Source: a virus. Taken from it: DNA of 43,246 bases. Where the stretch lies: IMG/VR virus record IMGVR_UViG_3300033141_006331, positions 1 through 43,246 of that record; one strand, written 5' to 3'. Numbering within the stretch: the stretch's first letter is position 1; every line of letters begins with the position of its first letter. Below, piece after piece: positions 31,420 to 39,010 of this stretch. A model generated the notes under the pieces. That model was not told where the DNA came from. It saw only the letters and a program-made list of their open reading frames with translations, and did no database searches. The translations under genes were made by a program, and so were the position numbers.

Positions 31420-32915
31420 TGTTCCGACTAATCCGAAACCCCGACCCTCGAAAGAAACCGCCCTACGGCAGCAGGATTGATCCTACACATCCTTTGGCGC
31501 AGGGATTAGTGGGGTGTTGGTTGTTTAATGAGGGTGGGGGAGATAAAGTTTTTGATTTGAGTAAAAGCAAAAATAATGGAGTAATTAGTGGGGCAAGTTG
31601 GACTACCCAAGGAACAGAAGCGGGATTACATTTTAATGGGACGAGCGATTATATGACAACTGATTGCCTGTTGAACATAAAACAGTCTTCAATAATTGCA
31701 TTATTGAATACTACGTCTACAACTGGCGATGAAGAATATTGTGTTGGGGCATACAATGATAATATTTTAATACAAATGGGGCAATATCAGAACCTTACAA
31801 GATACGCAACAAAAAATGGTTCGACATTCAGAGGTCAGAGTGGAAATAGTAGTTTAAATGATGGCCGTAATCATATGCTTGCAGTGGTTTCTACAGATGA
31901 GGCTTTCACGATATATCTTGATGGAGTTCAAGATGCTTCTCCATTTGATATTTCTGGCCTTGCAGATGTGCAGACAACCATTGGATTAGGTATAGGAGCG
32001 AGGAATTCCTCTGGTACTCATGATGCTTTTTGGGGTCCTGGGGACATCATTGCAGTGTGGTTATATCATCGCCCGTTATTGGAATCAGAAATCACCCAAC
32101 TCTATGCCGAACCCTACTCCTTCATCCTTACCCCCCAATACTGGTACATGGTGGATTTTGGGGCAGTGGAAGGAGCGACTTATGATGTCTCTTTTTCTCT
32201 TGCCCAATCATTTGCCATCAGCGACCAGGCGACAGCGGATGCTCAGGCGGCAGTTACTTTAAGCCAAGGGCTTGCAGTGTCGGATCAGAGCAATGCTATT
32301 GCTGAAGCCCTCACAAGCCTTTCTAAATCCCTGAATATCACGATTCAGGCAGACGCCGTAGCTGAAAGCACCCTCAGCCTGGCCGTCCAGTTAGCCATGT
32401 CATTGGCCAGTGAGGTAGTAGGGGAAATAGTGGGCCAAATCTCTTTACCACAGGCGCTTGGCCTGGCCGTATCTTCAGATGCCCAAGCACAGGCGGCACT
32501 TACTCTTGCTTATAACATGGCTTTATCGACTGCCGGAACAATAATCACAGAGGGCGTTTTGTCTTTGGCAATCCAGAAAGGCCTCACGACCAGTTATGTT
32601 GTGACTCAGGAAGCCGTGTTGTCCTTGGCCCAGGCACTCGGCTTGTCCTCAACAGCTACAGCAACAGCAGAAGGTCAGGTTGCATTAGCCAAGATCCTAG
32701 CGGTTTCAGTGTTAGGTCAGGCTTTGGCCGAGGCAGGGGTGAGCCTGGACCAGGTGGTATCTGTGACATTGATCGGCACCACTATCATTGCAGGACTTGA
32801 GACCCCTGATGGGCGGAAATATACGATCTCTGTTGAGGTTAGGACTATGGATATTGAGGCAGAAAGCAGAACCCTGGTTATAAGCCCGGAGAACAGGACT
32901 GTAACCATAAACTAA
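31419..32915 (+). CDS. LamG adhesin with ten 20-residue repeats
   Basis: 498 residues. A LamG/concanavalin-like domain covers about 25-235 (LVGCWLFNEGGGDKVFDLSK; FTIYLDGVQDASPF). Then ten tandem repeats start at residues 261, 281, 301, 321, 343, 363, 383, 403, 423 and 443; nine are exactly 20 residues and one 22. Consensus is near LAxxLAxSxxAxAxAEAxLS. The C-terminus (PDGRKYTISVEVR, then RTLVISPENRTVTIN) is a short beta domain common in phage tails. The repeats may form a helical or solenoid stalk carrying the domain away from the tail. Confidence 0.85.
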   Translation: MFRLIRNPDPRKKPPYGSRIDPTHPLAQGLVGCWLFNEGGGDKVFDLSKSKNNGVISGASWTTQGTEAGLHFNGTSDYMTTDCLLNIKQSSIIALLNTTSTTGDEEYCVGAYNDNILIQMGQYQNLTRYATKNGSTFRGQSGNSSLNDGRNHMLAVVSTDEAFTIYLDGVQDASPFDISGLADVQTTIGLGIGARNSSGTHDAFWGPGDIIAVWLYHRPLLESEITQLYAEPYSFILTPQYWYMVDFGAVEGATYDVSFSLAQSFAISDQATADAQAAVTLSQGLAVSDQSNAIAEALTSLSKSLNITIQADAVAESTLSLAVQLAMSLASEVVGEIVGQISLPQALGLAVSSDAQAQAALTLAYNMALSTAGTIITEGVLSLAIQKGLTTSYVVTQEAVLSLAQALGLSSTATATAEGQVALAKILAVSVLGQALAEAGVSLDQVVSVTLIGTTIIAGLETPDGRKYTISVEVRTMDIEAESRTLVISPENRTVTIN

Positions 32916-32930
32916 GCGGAGGTAAATGAG

Positions 32931-33434
32931 ATGGAGAAACTTAATATGAAACTTGGCGATATCTTCCTGGTAGAATGTTATGACAAGGATGGGAACCTGA
33001 AATGGCGGGACACGATCAAAAACCTTGTCGTGAATGAAGGTTTGAATGACGTATTGGACAAGTACTTTAAAGGATCGTCCTATAGCGCGGCTCATTACTG
33101 CGGTCTGACGGACGGCACTCCCAGCTTTGCAGCAGGTGATATTATGTCGAGTCATGCTGGGTGGACAGAAGTCACTGGATATTCAGAAACCACAAGGCCA
33201 CAAATTACCTGGGGCACAGTGTCCGGGCAAAGCGTTGACAATAGTGCGAGTAAAGCCAGTTTTTCCATTAACGCCTCGGTGACCGTCGGTGGGGCCTTCC
33301 TCTGTACGGATGATGCCAAAGGCGGTACAAGTGGGACGCTGTATGGCGGCGGCGCATTTTCCGGTGGCGATAAGTCTTTGACTGACGGTGATACTCTTAA
33401 TGTGCAGGTGACGGCAACTGCATCTGCTTCGTAA
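32931..33434 (+). CDS. Phage tail/fibre-associated protein
   Basis: 167 residues. It starts with a short strand-helix region (KLGDIFLVECYDKDGNLKW, LVVNEGLNDVLDKYFKGS), followed by a beta-rich Ser/Gly/Thr region that ends in a VQVTATASAS strand. The N-terminal pattern DxxLVVNEGLNDxLDKYF recurs in many phage adhesin clusters as I remember it. Ribosome site upstream: GCGGAGG. Confidence 0.7.
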   Translation: MEKLNMKLGDIFLVECYDKDGNLKWRDTIKNLVVNEGLNDVLDKYFKGSSYSAAHYCGLTDGTPSFAAGDIMSSHAGWTEVTGYSETTRPQITWGTVSGQSVDNSASKASFSINASVTVGGAFLCTDDAKGGTSGTLYGGGAFSGGDKSLTDGDTLNVQVTATASAS

Positions 33435-33446
33435 TAGGAGTTGGAG

Positions 33447-33719
33447 ATGGCTAATCAATTCCTCAAAGATCCTGATGCAGTTTTGGACTATGCCTTTGAC
33501 TGGTCCAGTTGGCTGCAGTCAGGCGAAACGGTCTCTAGTTATGTCATTACTGTGGACACTGGGTTGACCAAGGAAAGCGATGGCGAAGCCGACGGTGTGG
33601 TCACAGTATGGCTCTCTGGCGGGACAGCAGGCAGTGAATATACTGTTTCATGTAAAATTACCACTAGCATGAGTCGGACGGACGAGCGCAGCATGACTAT
33701 TAAAGTTATGGAGAGATGA
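33447..33719 (+). CDS. Fibre-tail adaptor-like protein
   Basis: 90 residues from ATG 33447 (AGGAG six bases upstream); an in-frame TTG 33441 is less likely. Sequence FLKDPDAVLDYAFDWSSWLQ, then DGVVTVWLSGGTAGSEYTVS, is a beta-sandwich type module known in long-tailed phages that link fibres to the tail, as I recall. Ends before a membrane protein gene that starts the lysis region. Confidence 0.7.
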   Translation: MANQFLKDPDAVLDYAFDWSSWLQSGETVSSYVITVDTGLTKESDGEADGVVTVWLSGGTAGSEYTVSCKITTSMSRTDERSMTIKVMER

Positions 33720-33722
33720 CCA

Positions 33723-33968
33723 ATGTGGGAATCAATAGCAGGCGGAGGTTTTGTAGCATTGTTGTTTGGTTTCATACTTAATGGTTTCCGTGGGCGATTG
33801 AATAGAGTTGAACAATGTAAGGTTGATAGTAAAGTTTGCATTGAGCGCCATGCCAATATCGAGCAATCACTTTCGCGTGGAGATGAAAAGTTTCAACGTA
33901 TTGATGAAAAGCTGGATATTATGACACAAGCATTGGCCCGTATTGAGGAACGAGTGAAGAATTTGTAA
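33723..33968 (+). CDS. Small membrane protein with coiled coil (lysis-region)
   Basis: 81 residues. One N-terminal transmembrane segment (GGGFVALLFGFILNGF, about 7-22) and a C-terminal coiled coil (GDEKFQRIDEKLDIMTQALA). Two cysteines at about 32 and 39. It might be a holin-like or antiholin protein or an XhlA-type lysis helper; none of this is proven. It lies directly before the endolysin genes. Confidence 0.65.
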   Translation: MWESIAGGGFVALLFGFILNGFRGRLNRVEQCKVDSKVCIERHANIEQSLSRGDEKFQRIDEKLDIMTQALARIEERVKNL

Positions 33969-33983
33969 AACGGATAATGAACA

Positions 33984-34169
33984 ATGACCGAGCAACAACG
34001 TAAAGAATTAGAATATTTAAGACACATGGTGCTTAACAGCATCGTGGTTATGCGAGCGCATGTAAAACAGATCGAGGCCCAGTGCGCACTGATAAGCGCG
34101 GCCCTGGATGACTATCAGGCCACATGGGAGGTGCCTGAAAATGAGCAAGCTGATCATAAGGACCGATAG
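33984..34169 (+). CDS. Small helical lysis-region protein
   Basis: 61 residues, helical and charged (KELEYLRHMVLNSIVVMRAH). It overlaps the endolysin start by 29 bases. No signal or membrane segment is clear. Function unknown; overlap suggests translational coupling. Confidence 0.55.
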   Translation: MTEQQRKELEYLRHMVLNSIVVMRAHVKQIEAQCALISAALDDYQATWEVPENEQADHKDR

Positions 34170-34518
34170 CCAGGGCGACGGGCATTTCGCCGCCCCACGA
34201 GGCTACAGGCTCCATTATGGAGTGGATTATCAATGGAGGCCCGGTGAGGTAGTGCCGGCGTTTCTGCCCGGCAGGGTCAATCGAATTATATTTCCTTACG
34301 CTGATGACAAGCTGTTTATGGGGCTCGAAATTGTCAACGACACTTTTGTGCTATGGCAGCTTTATATAGATCCGCTTGGCGGTATCATAGGAAAGGCGGT
34401 AGATCGTGGTGACATCATCGGCGCGGCCCAGGACCTCTCGCGGCGCTACGGATCCGGCATGATCAATCATATACACGTGCAGGTTTACATAAACCCTCAG
34501 GTGCTTTTTGGAGGTTGA
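34141..34518 (+). CDS. M23-type peptidoglycan endopeptidase (putative endolysin)
   Basis: 125 residues from ATG 34141. Zinc ligands of the M23 (LytM-like) fold: H25xxxD29 in HYGVDYQ and H110-I-H112 in NHIHVQV. The lysostaphin-like core appears as GRVNRIIF and VDRGDIIGAA. Position between a membrane protein and the holin supports a lysis role. It has no signal peptide, consistent with holin-dependent release. Confidence 0.8.
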   Translation: MSKLIIRTDSQGDGHFAAPRGYRLHYGVDYQWRPGEVVPAFLPGRVNRIIFPYADDKLFMGLEIVNDTFVLWQLYIDPLGGIIGKAVDRGDIIGAAQDLSRRYGSGMINHIHVQVYINPQVLFGG

Positions 34519-34769
34519 ACATTGGGGGACGCCAATCTAGAAGACAAATCGAAAGAGAGCTGGAGGCTTGCCGGCTTCGTTGTAGGCTCCTCATTGCGGA
34601 ACTCAAGGCGGAATATGCACGCTATGACCGACTCAAGGCGTCCTTGGCCCATTATGAATGTGAGAAAGACAGATTCAAACGATTGCGACTACAAATACTG
34701 GGTTTGGCGCCCTTTTTCCGCAAAGCCAAGGTGCAGTTTAAGAAATGGTGGGCTGTGCATAGAAGATGA
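34515..34769 (+). CDS. Small coiled-coil protein with TTG start (lysis-region)
   Basis: 84 residues; TTG 34515 overlaps the endolysin stop, so translation is probably coupled. Strongly basic coiled coil (SRRQIERELEACRLRCRLLI; KAEYARYDRLKASLAHYECE). The alternative frame from 34522 looks like chance. No hydrophobic segment is obvious, so it is not a clear spanin; function unknown. Confidence 0.55.
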   Translation: MNIGGRQSRRQIERELEACRLRCRLLIAELKAEYARYDRLKASLAHYECEKDRFKRLRLQILGLAPFFRKAKVQFKKWWAVHRR

Positions 34770-34798
34770 ATGCCCGCAGAGGATATAAGGAGGATAAC

Positions 34799-35308
34799 AT
34801 GCCATTACCAGCATTAGTAGGATTAGGTTTGTCGCTTTTGCCCAAGCTCCCAGAGATATGGTCAGAAGTAGCCAAGCTCTTTGGCAAGGAGCCGCCAAAA
34901 GGGGTGGAGCAGGCCAAGAAACTGGCCGATGAAGTAACCAACCTGTTTCAGCAGGGCAAAGTTCCGCCCGAAGTGCAGGTCAAATTGCAGGAGCTCATGT
35001 ACCAGCATGCCGAGCGCATCTACGAGCTGGAGATCCAGGACCGCCAAGGGGCCCGGCGGCGGGAAATAGAGGTGGTAAAGGCCACTGGCACCAAGGATGT
35101 TTTTTTATATTTTCTGGCCATGCTAGTGGTGGCGGGATTTTTCGCTTTATGTGCTTTGCTGATGTACAAGCCTCTACCCCAGGGCTCCACCCAGGCGGTG
35201 TTCCTGCTCTTTGGGGCGTTGGCCACGGGCTTTGGCTCAGTGCTTAATTACTTTTTCGGCAGTTCCAAAAGCAGCAAAGAGAAAACCGAGCTGCTGGCTA
35301 AAAAATGA
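34799..35308 (+). CDS. Holin (GTA/3TM-like family)
   Basis: 169 residues from ATG 34799 with a perfect AAGGAGG ribosome site; the upstream in-frame start at 34766 is rejected. An N-terminal hydrophobic helix (LPALVGLGLSLLPKLPEIW), a charged coil in the middle, and two C-terminal transmembrane segments (FLYFLAMLVVAGFFALCALL; AVFLLFGALATGFGSVLNYF) ending in a SSKSSKEKTELLAKK tail. This pattern fits GTA_holin_3TM-type holins that release the endolysin. Confidence 0.78.
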   Translation: MPLPALVGLGLSLLPKLPEIWSEVAKLFGKEPPKGVEQAKKLADEVTNLFQQGKVPPEVQVKLQELMYQHAERIYELEIQDRQGARRREIEVVKATGTKDVFLYFLAMLVVAGFFALCALLMYKPLPQGSTQAVFLLFGALATGFGSVLNYFFGSSKSSKEKTELLAKK

Positions 35309-35309
35309 A

Positions 35310-35594
35310 TTATTCCCACTTAATCACGCCCCGGTCAATGCCGTCTTGATAACAGGCCTTGCAGATAACCCGCCCTCTCCATTCTGTCTTTTCCTCAATG
35401 GGCAGGTCCTTTTTGCACCATTCGCACTTAAAGGTAGGAACATTGGAGACATCTTTGCCCGATAGTTCATAAAGCAGGTTGTATATTTTTTTGAGCTGTG
35501 TGGCTGTTTCCTTTGTGGCATTTGCGGTGCGGTGCAACCATACCAGTACACATATTAAGATAATAAGGCTAATGAGACCGAAGAAGAGTTCCAT
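35310..35594 (-). CDS. Membrane-anchored zinc-ribbon protein
   Basis: 94 residues on the minus strand, last gene of the lysogeny operon. One N-terminal transmembrane segment (FFGLISLIILICVLVWLH, 4-21) and a C-terminal zinc ribbon with CEWC and CKAC about 20 residues apart. It converges with the holin gene with one base between their stops. No family recognised; small membrane proteins in this position often alter lysogen envelope or exclude other phages, but this is inference. Confidence 0.7.
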   Translation of the reverse strand: MELFFGLISLIILICVLVWLHRTANATKETATQLKKIYNLLYELSGKDVSNVPTFKCEWCKKDLPIEEKTEWRGRVICKACYQDGIDRGVIKWE

Positions 35595-35609
35595 CCTAAT
35601 ATGCTTTCT

Positions 35610-36005
35610 CTATGATCCGCGAAATGAGTTCTCTGAGGCCCTTTTGATTCTGTTAAAAATACTTTTTACCATTCTCCCTTCATGTCCGAAATCACCCCAC
35701 CCCCACACAGTTCCAGCGCTGAATTGCATTATTGTCTGGTTTTTTCCCTTTGGGATAAGCCTTATACTCACATCGTCACCCCAACTCCAAAACGTTATAT
35801 GCTTTTTTGCGGCTATAAAATAATCAGCTTTGCTAACGGTTTTGATAGTCATTCTTTCAGTAGGCAAAATTTCCAATGTTTTTTGCCATACAATATCAAC
35901 AGGCGCGTTAATAATGTTCTCCGCTTCCGGTAACCTAGTTGTGGAGTATGTAGCGCAGCCGAGACATAGCAATCCTAAAAAACCAACGAGGAACAATTTT
36001 TTCAT
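35610..36005 (-). CDS. Lipoprotein, possible lysogenic conversion factor
   Basis: 131 residues. The signal peptide MKKLFLVGFLGLLCLGC ends in a lipobox-like CLGC with Cys17 as modified residue; the -3 position is Cys rather than Leu, which is unusual. The mature part has a small mixed domain (PEAENIINAPVDIVWQKTLE; TVSKADYFIAAKKHITFWSW). A good ribosome site AAGGAG precedes the start. Expressed with the repressor, it may be surface-active in lysogens. Confidence 0.75.
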   Translation of the reverse strand: MKKLFLVGFLGLLCLGCATYSTTRLPEAENIINAPVDIVWQKTLEILPTERMTIKTVSKADYFIAAKKHITFWSWGDDVSIRLIPKGKNQTIMQFSAGTVWGWGDFGHEGRMVKSIFNRIKRASENSFRGS

Positions 36006-36022
36006 ACCATGCTCCTTTCTGC

Positions 36023-36817
36023 TTACCTTAACACTTCAAACAGCTCCGTTTCCTTTGCAGTCACCTTGCCATCTGCCTCGATCAATAGTTTAGCTTTTTC
36101 TAAAAAGTAAAGAATATCATCTTGATCCATGTAACGCAGCCTCTCGACATCATCCAAAAAACCTTGCTTTTTCACCCGATGATTGAAAGCATATGCTTCA
36201 ATTAATGATAGCTTTGGACCCTCATAGAAATCCCCGATGACACCCACAATTACTTGTTTTTCCTCATCAACAAATCTCCTATCTGCCCGGGCGAGATAGG
36301 AAAGAATATGCAGAAAGATCTGAAGTTTTTCCAGCTCTGACCCCTCAAATAGGCTATATTTGTCGAAAAAAGCAGTGGGTGGCTCAAATATCTCCCCCGT
36401 TTCGAGGTCTACTAATTCCTGGATCCTATCCTCACGGAAATTTCGCCAGGAATTGCGCAAGAGACATAGCCCTTTTATATATCTGAACCCATCTTCAGAG
36501 CTTAAGATACTATGGATCTCCACTCTTCTCTTACTAGAATTGCCCCTAGAGTCCACGTAAACAAGCCCTGCCATCATATCAAGATTGCAAGCCAATGGCC
36601 TACACTGTCTTCGCCATCTCTCTATATCAGCCTCAAGGGCCGCATCTTCTCTTGTCAAAGTCGGTGAGGGATAGGCAGTCTCCACAGACAGAATTACTTC
36701 TGTGGCGTCATCACTTACCTGGCTGGAAATTTCGTAGGGAAAATAATCGATTTCTGGATCTTGCTTTTGACCCGCAAATTGCTTTAGCCTCTGTACTATT
36801 GAATTAATCCTTAGCAT
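36023..36817 (-). CDS. WYL/TerB-like protein
   Basis: 264 residues. The N-terminal half (about 65-140) contains VEIHSILSSEDGFRYIKGLC and WRNFREDRIQEL, a WYL-like ligand or nucleic-acid sensing core as remembered. The C-terminal part (about 165-262) matches a TerB-type helical metal-binding domain: ARADRRFVDEEKQVIVGVIG and LIEADGKVTAKETELFEV. Such combinations occur in stress, defence and tellurite-type islands. It is transcribed with the repressor and is a candidate phage-exclusion or stress sensor gene. Confidence 0.65.
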   Translation of the reverse strand: MLRINSIVQRLKQFAGQKQDPEIDYFPYEISSQVSDDATEVILSVETAYPSPTLTREDAALEADIERWRRQCRPLACNLDMMAGLVYVDSRGNSSKRRVEIHSILSSEDGFRYIKGLCLLRNSWRNFREDRIQELVDLETGEIFEPPTAFFDKYSLFEGSELEKLQIFLHILSYLARADRRFVDEEKQVIVGVIGDFYEGPKLSLIEAYAFNHRVKKQGFLDDVERLRYMDQDDILYFLEKAKLLIEADGKVTAKETELFEVLR

Positions 36818-36849
36818 GGTGATCTAAAAACTGATAAATATAACATTCC

Positions 36850-37377
36850 CTATGCGGCGTTTGATTCGGGCTCTGGCGTCTCCCGGGCCCCGGCTCTCGA
36901 CCGCTCCAGTGCCTCAATCCGCCTTTTTAGGTCCTCGATTTCCTGCCTTTGCCTCATCTCGTTTCGCACCGCACCGCTGAAGGCCTCTAGGTTGGCTATA
37001 ATAGCGTTAATCAGGCTTTGGTTTCCAGAATCGAGAACTTCCAATAACATCTCTATAGCATGAGATCTCAGCCTCGGATTATCATAGATGTTTATGATGG
37101 CATTCTCTTCGTCATTCGTAGCGCATAAGAATGCCTCGATTTCTTCTTTGCTGTGGTCGCTACAGAGCCACTCTACGTCTACATTAAAAGCTTTGGCAAT
37201 TTTAAAAATCGTCTTGTCGGGTCTATTAACGTCTGTCCTATAGGCATTCCTGATACCGGCTTTTTCGGCGAACTCACCTTTTTTAAGGCCATGACGAGCG
37301 CGAATGAGGTCCAGATTGCGAAAATAGATTTCCCATTCGATCTCCGACCACTTTGGCTTATTAAAAAAATTTCCCAT
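36850..37377 (-). CDS. Prophage repressor, HTH_3/XRE family (CI-like)
   Basis: 175 residues. The helix-turn-helix spans about 20-72 (IRARHGLKKGEFAEKAGIRN, then KTIFKIAKAFNVDVEWLC). A helical middle and a coiled C-terminus (RQRQEIEDLKRRIEALERSR) replace the usual S24 peptidase, so it is not cleaved RecA-style. It is the first gene of the leftward operon, facing the early rightward operon over an 87-bp control region. Its target operators are likely the CACGTNAAAT repeats. Confidence 0.85.
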   Translation of the reverse strand: MGNFFNKPKWSEIEWEIYFRNLDLIRARHGLKKGEFAEKAGIRNAYRTDVNRPDKTIFKIAKAFNVDVEWLCSDHSKEEIEAFLCATNDEENAIINIYDNPRLRSHAIEMLLEVLDSGNQSLINAIIANLEAFSGAVRNEMRQRQEIEDLKRRIEALERSRAGARETPEPESNAA

Positions 37378-37464
37378 TCCGTGAATTTTCTTCTTGACAG
37401 CACGTTAAATATATATTATCTATTTACCCGTCACGTAAAATTTGCAGCCTAGAGAGACATTCCC
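37378..37464. promoter_or_regulatory. Divergent control region between repressor and early operon
   Basis: A candidate rightward promoter has TTGACA (37394-37399), a 17-base spacer and TATCTA (37417-37422); the -35 is perfect, the -10 modest. Direct repeats CACGTTAAAT (37401-37410) and CACGTAAAAT (37432-37441) are 31 bases apart, about three helical turns, one covering the spacer and one downstream of the promoter, as for repressor operators. Promoter and operator roles are inference. Confidence 0.55.
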
Positions 37465-37602
37465 ATGCACAAAGTCATTATCAAAAACGGTCATCGCACT
37501 TGGTTCTTTCGCGATGAGATCGTTGAAATCATCGGCCAGGACAAGCTCGACAAATCCATCGGCTCAATTGAATTTCCCCCGGCTATGGAATCCCATTCAT
37601 AG
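37465..37602 (+). CDS. Small early protein (first gene of rightward operon)
   Basis: 45 residues, MHKVIIKNGHRTWFFRDEIV onward, ending in PPAMESHS. It is too short for easy family detection. It is placed where a cro-type gene would lie, but no helix-turn-helix is evident. The next gene begins nine bases after its stop with an AGGAGG ribosome site made partly by its stop codon. Confidence 0.5.
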   Translation: MHKVIIKNGHRTWFFRDEIVEIIGQDKLDKSIGSIEFPPAMESHS

Positions 37603-37611
37603 GAGGCCGTC

Positions 37612-38043
37612 ATGCAACGAATCATAGTCATCACAGGCCCCGGCGAAGGCAAAACCCATATGGCCCATGTGCTGGAAGACAGCTACAGGGCCCAGGGTAT
37701 TCCCTGCAAAGTGATCTATGCCGGGGAAGTTGATCTCAAACGGACCCTTGAGGACCTCCGGGACTTCCACGGCTATATCATCGTGGACAACCCGGGCGCC
37801 CTCGGCCCTTGGCCCAAGGACTTGCAGCCATGGCAGACCATCATAGTTATTGGCGGTCACTGCGCACATCCAGGCGACGGCCTCAATCCGCCTCGCGTAT
37901 CTCAGCCAGCTCCTTCTTGGTCATCATCTGGAGATAATAACCCGTTTGGCGAAAAGGGCTGTCAGGCTCTGTGCAATGGGCTACTCTGTGCGATTTCTCT
38001 CTTGGCCCAAGCCCGCTGCCCGCGCCATGCAGATGCCAGGTAG
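37612..38043 (+). CDS. P-loop ATP/GTP-binding early protein with antisense-derived tail
   Basis: 143 residues. A Walker A motif GPGEGKTH at 9-16 and a Walker-B-like YIIVDNP at about 55-61 show a P-loop fold. From about residue 90 the sequence is compositionally odd (Pro/Ser/Cys-rich) and lies exactly opposite the zinc-protein gene on the minus strand (37883-38116). The native C-terminus probably ended near 37880, and the frame was extended when that gene was inserted or its stop was lost. Function of the P-loop part is unknown. Confidence 0.6.
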   Translation: MQRIIVITGPGEGKTHMAHVLEDSYRAQGIPCKVIYAGEVDLKRTLEDLRDFHGYIIVDNPGALGPWPKDLQPWQTIIVIGGHCAHPGDGLNPPRVSQPAPSWSSSGDNNPFGEKGCQALCNGLLCAISLLAQARCPRHADAR

Positions 38044-38116
38044 CGCAAAAGGGGCACCATGCCTTGAGCTGGCCGCCCTTACGATAACACTTTAAAACAG
38101 GAGTCTTTTTAGCCAT
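37883..38116 (-). CDS. Conserved small zinc-type prophage protein (minus strand)
   Basis: 77 residues from ATG 38116, with ribosome site AAGGAAA; the longer frame from 38182 adds unsupported sequence. It contains WCPFCATWHLHG, HRVAHC and SPFRQTGYYL, a pattern seen in many small prophage proteins, with a likely zinc-binding site. It is the only leftward gene within the early operon, overlaps the P-loop gene antisense by 161 bases and shares its start CATG with the next rightward gene. Confidence 0.8.
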   Translation of the reverse strand: MAKKTPVLKCYRKGGQLKAWCPFCATWHLHGAGSGLGPREKSHRVAHCTEPDSPFRQTGYYLQMMTKKELAEIREAD

Positions 38117-38489
38117 GATTTCCTTACCTAACAAAAATGAAAATTTTCCGCAACAAAATAAAAATCGTGCTGCGCTTCGCACATTACTGGCCCTGGGTTA
38201 TCCCTTGGATCGGATCCGCCACGCCCTTATCATCCTCAATGGCCGAAAGATCACTGACATCAATGGTTCCGGTGTTGGCAAGACCGTAATCTACAATGCG
38301 GTGAAGGGCAAGACTCATCATTATCCCGCTATGAAAGCCGTGGCCCAAACCCTGGGCCTGCATGTTGAAGAGCTTTTTGATGAGGGCCCCGGGGCCTTCA
38401 GCCCCAAGGGCCCAACCTGCTCCGCCGCACCGAAGCAGGCCAACCTCGAGGATCCCCACAACGCTAAGGAGATCATATGCCAAAGATAA
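38115..38489 (+). CDS. Ner/Nlp-like DNA-binding regulator
   Basis: 124 residues. The region LRTLLALGYPLDRIRHALII and VIYNAVKGKTHHYPAMKAVA resembles Ner-type phage regulators (helix-turn-helix plus a following helix). The C-terminus is a low-complexity Pro/Ala stretch. The start ATG 38115 overlaps the minus-strand gene start in the palindrome CATG; ribosome site AGGAG lies 11 bases upstream. It likely controls early transcription. Confidence 0.65.
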   Translation: MISLPNKNENFPQQNKNRAALRTLLALGYPLDRIRHALIILNGRKITDINGSGVGKTVIYNAVKGKTHHYPAMKAVAQTLGLHVEELFDEGPGAFSPKGPTCSAAPKQANLEDPHNAKEIICQR

Positions 38490-39007
38490 TACGGCACTTA
38501 AGACAAAGGCAATTGGAAAAAGCGGACATAATTCCAGCGCAGAGCTGGGAGGTCTTTTCTTTCGCCCTCCATACCCTGGGCAAGCCTGCCTTGAAGCTCA
38601 TATTCGGCAAAAGCGAGTCAATGATTTACAGTTGGGGGACCCCGCCAACCAATGAAAGCCATCAAATAAACCCGATCGACCGCATCTGCTGGATGATGGA
38701 GGCCCTTGCCGATGCAAACCGCCACGAAATAGGGCGCGCTGCCATCGACATAATGGCCGCGCCCCTGGGGGGGCACTTTGAGTACTTGCCCGGGGCCGAG
38801 ACAGACAAAGGCACAGTGGATGGAGAGCTGGCCGATAGCCTGGTGGCCCTGGGCGAGCTGGCAGATACCTGCCGCCATGCAGTGGCCGACGGCAGGCTGG
38901 ATTCTTTAGAGCGCGAGGAGATCCTGGAGGATTTGCGAGAGGTGTACCTGCAATTAGCACAGCTCCTGTCTGCGATAGAAAAGGAGACGAGCGGTGAGAA
39001 AGGCTAG
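38477..39007 (+). CDS. CII-like phage regulatory protein
   Basis: 176 residues, AAGGAG ribosome site eight bases before ATG. It starts MPKIIRHLRQRQLEKADIIP and has the layout I associate with phage CII-type (CP76) regulators: VFSFALHTLGKPALKLIF, a DNA-binding region near 40-60, and a long helical C-terminus (DRICWMMEALADANRHEIGR). CII-type proteins activate lysogeny promoters. It overlaps the previous gene by 13 bases. Confidence 0.65.
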   Translation: MPKIIRHLRQRQLEKADIIPAQSWEVFSFALHTLGKPALKLIFGKSESMIYSWGTPPTNESHQINPIDRICWMMEALADANRHEIGRAAIDIMAAPLGGHFEYLPGAETDKGTVDGELADSLVALGELADTCRHAVADGRLDSLEREEILEDLREVYLQLAQLLSAIEKETSGEKG

Positions 39008-39010
39008 GAG

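Noticed and set aside
28377-33719. Diversity-generating retroelement acting on fibre genes
   Set aside because: No reverse transcriptase, Avd-like gene or template/variable repeat pair was found in the window.
34522-34788. 88-residue frame overlapping the coiled-coil lysis-region gene
   Set aside because: The TTG-started frame at 34515 has coherent coiled-coil composition and a coupled start; the other frame does not.
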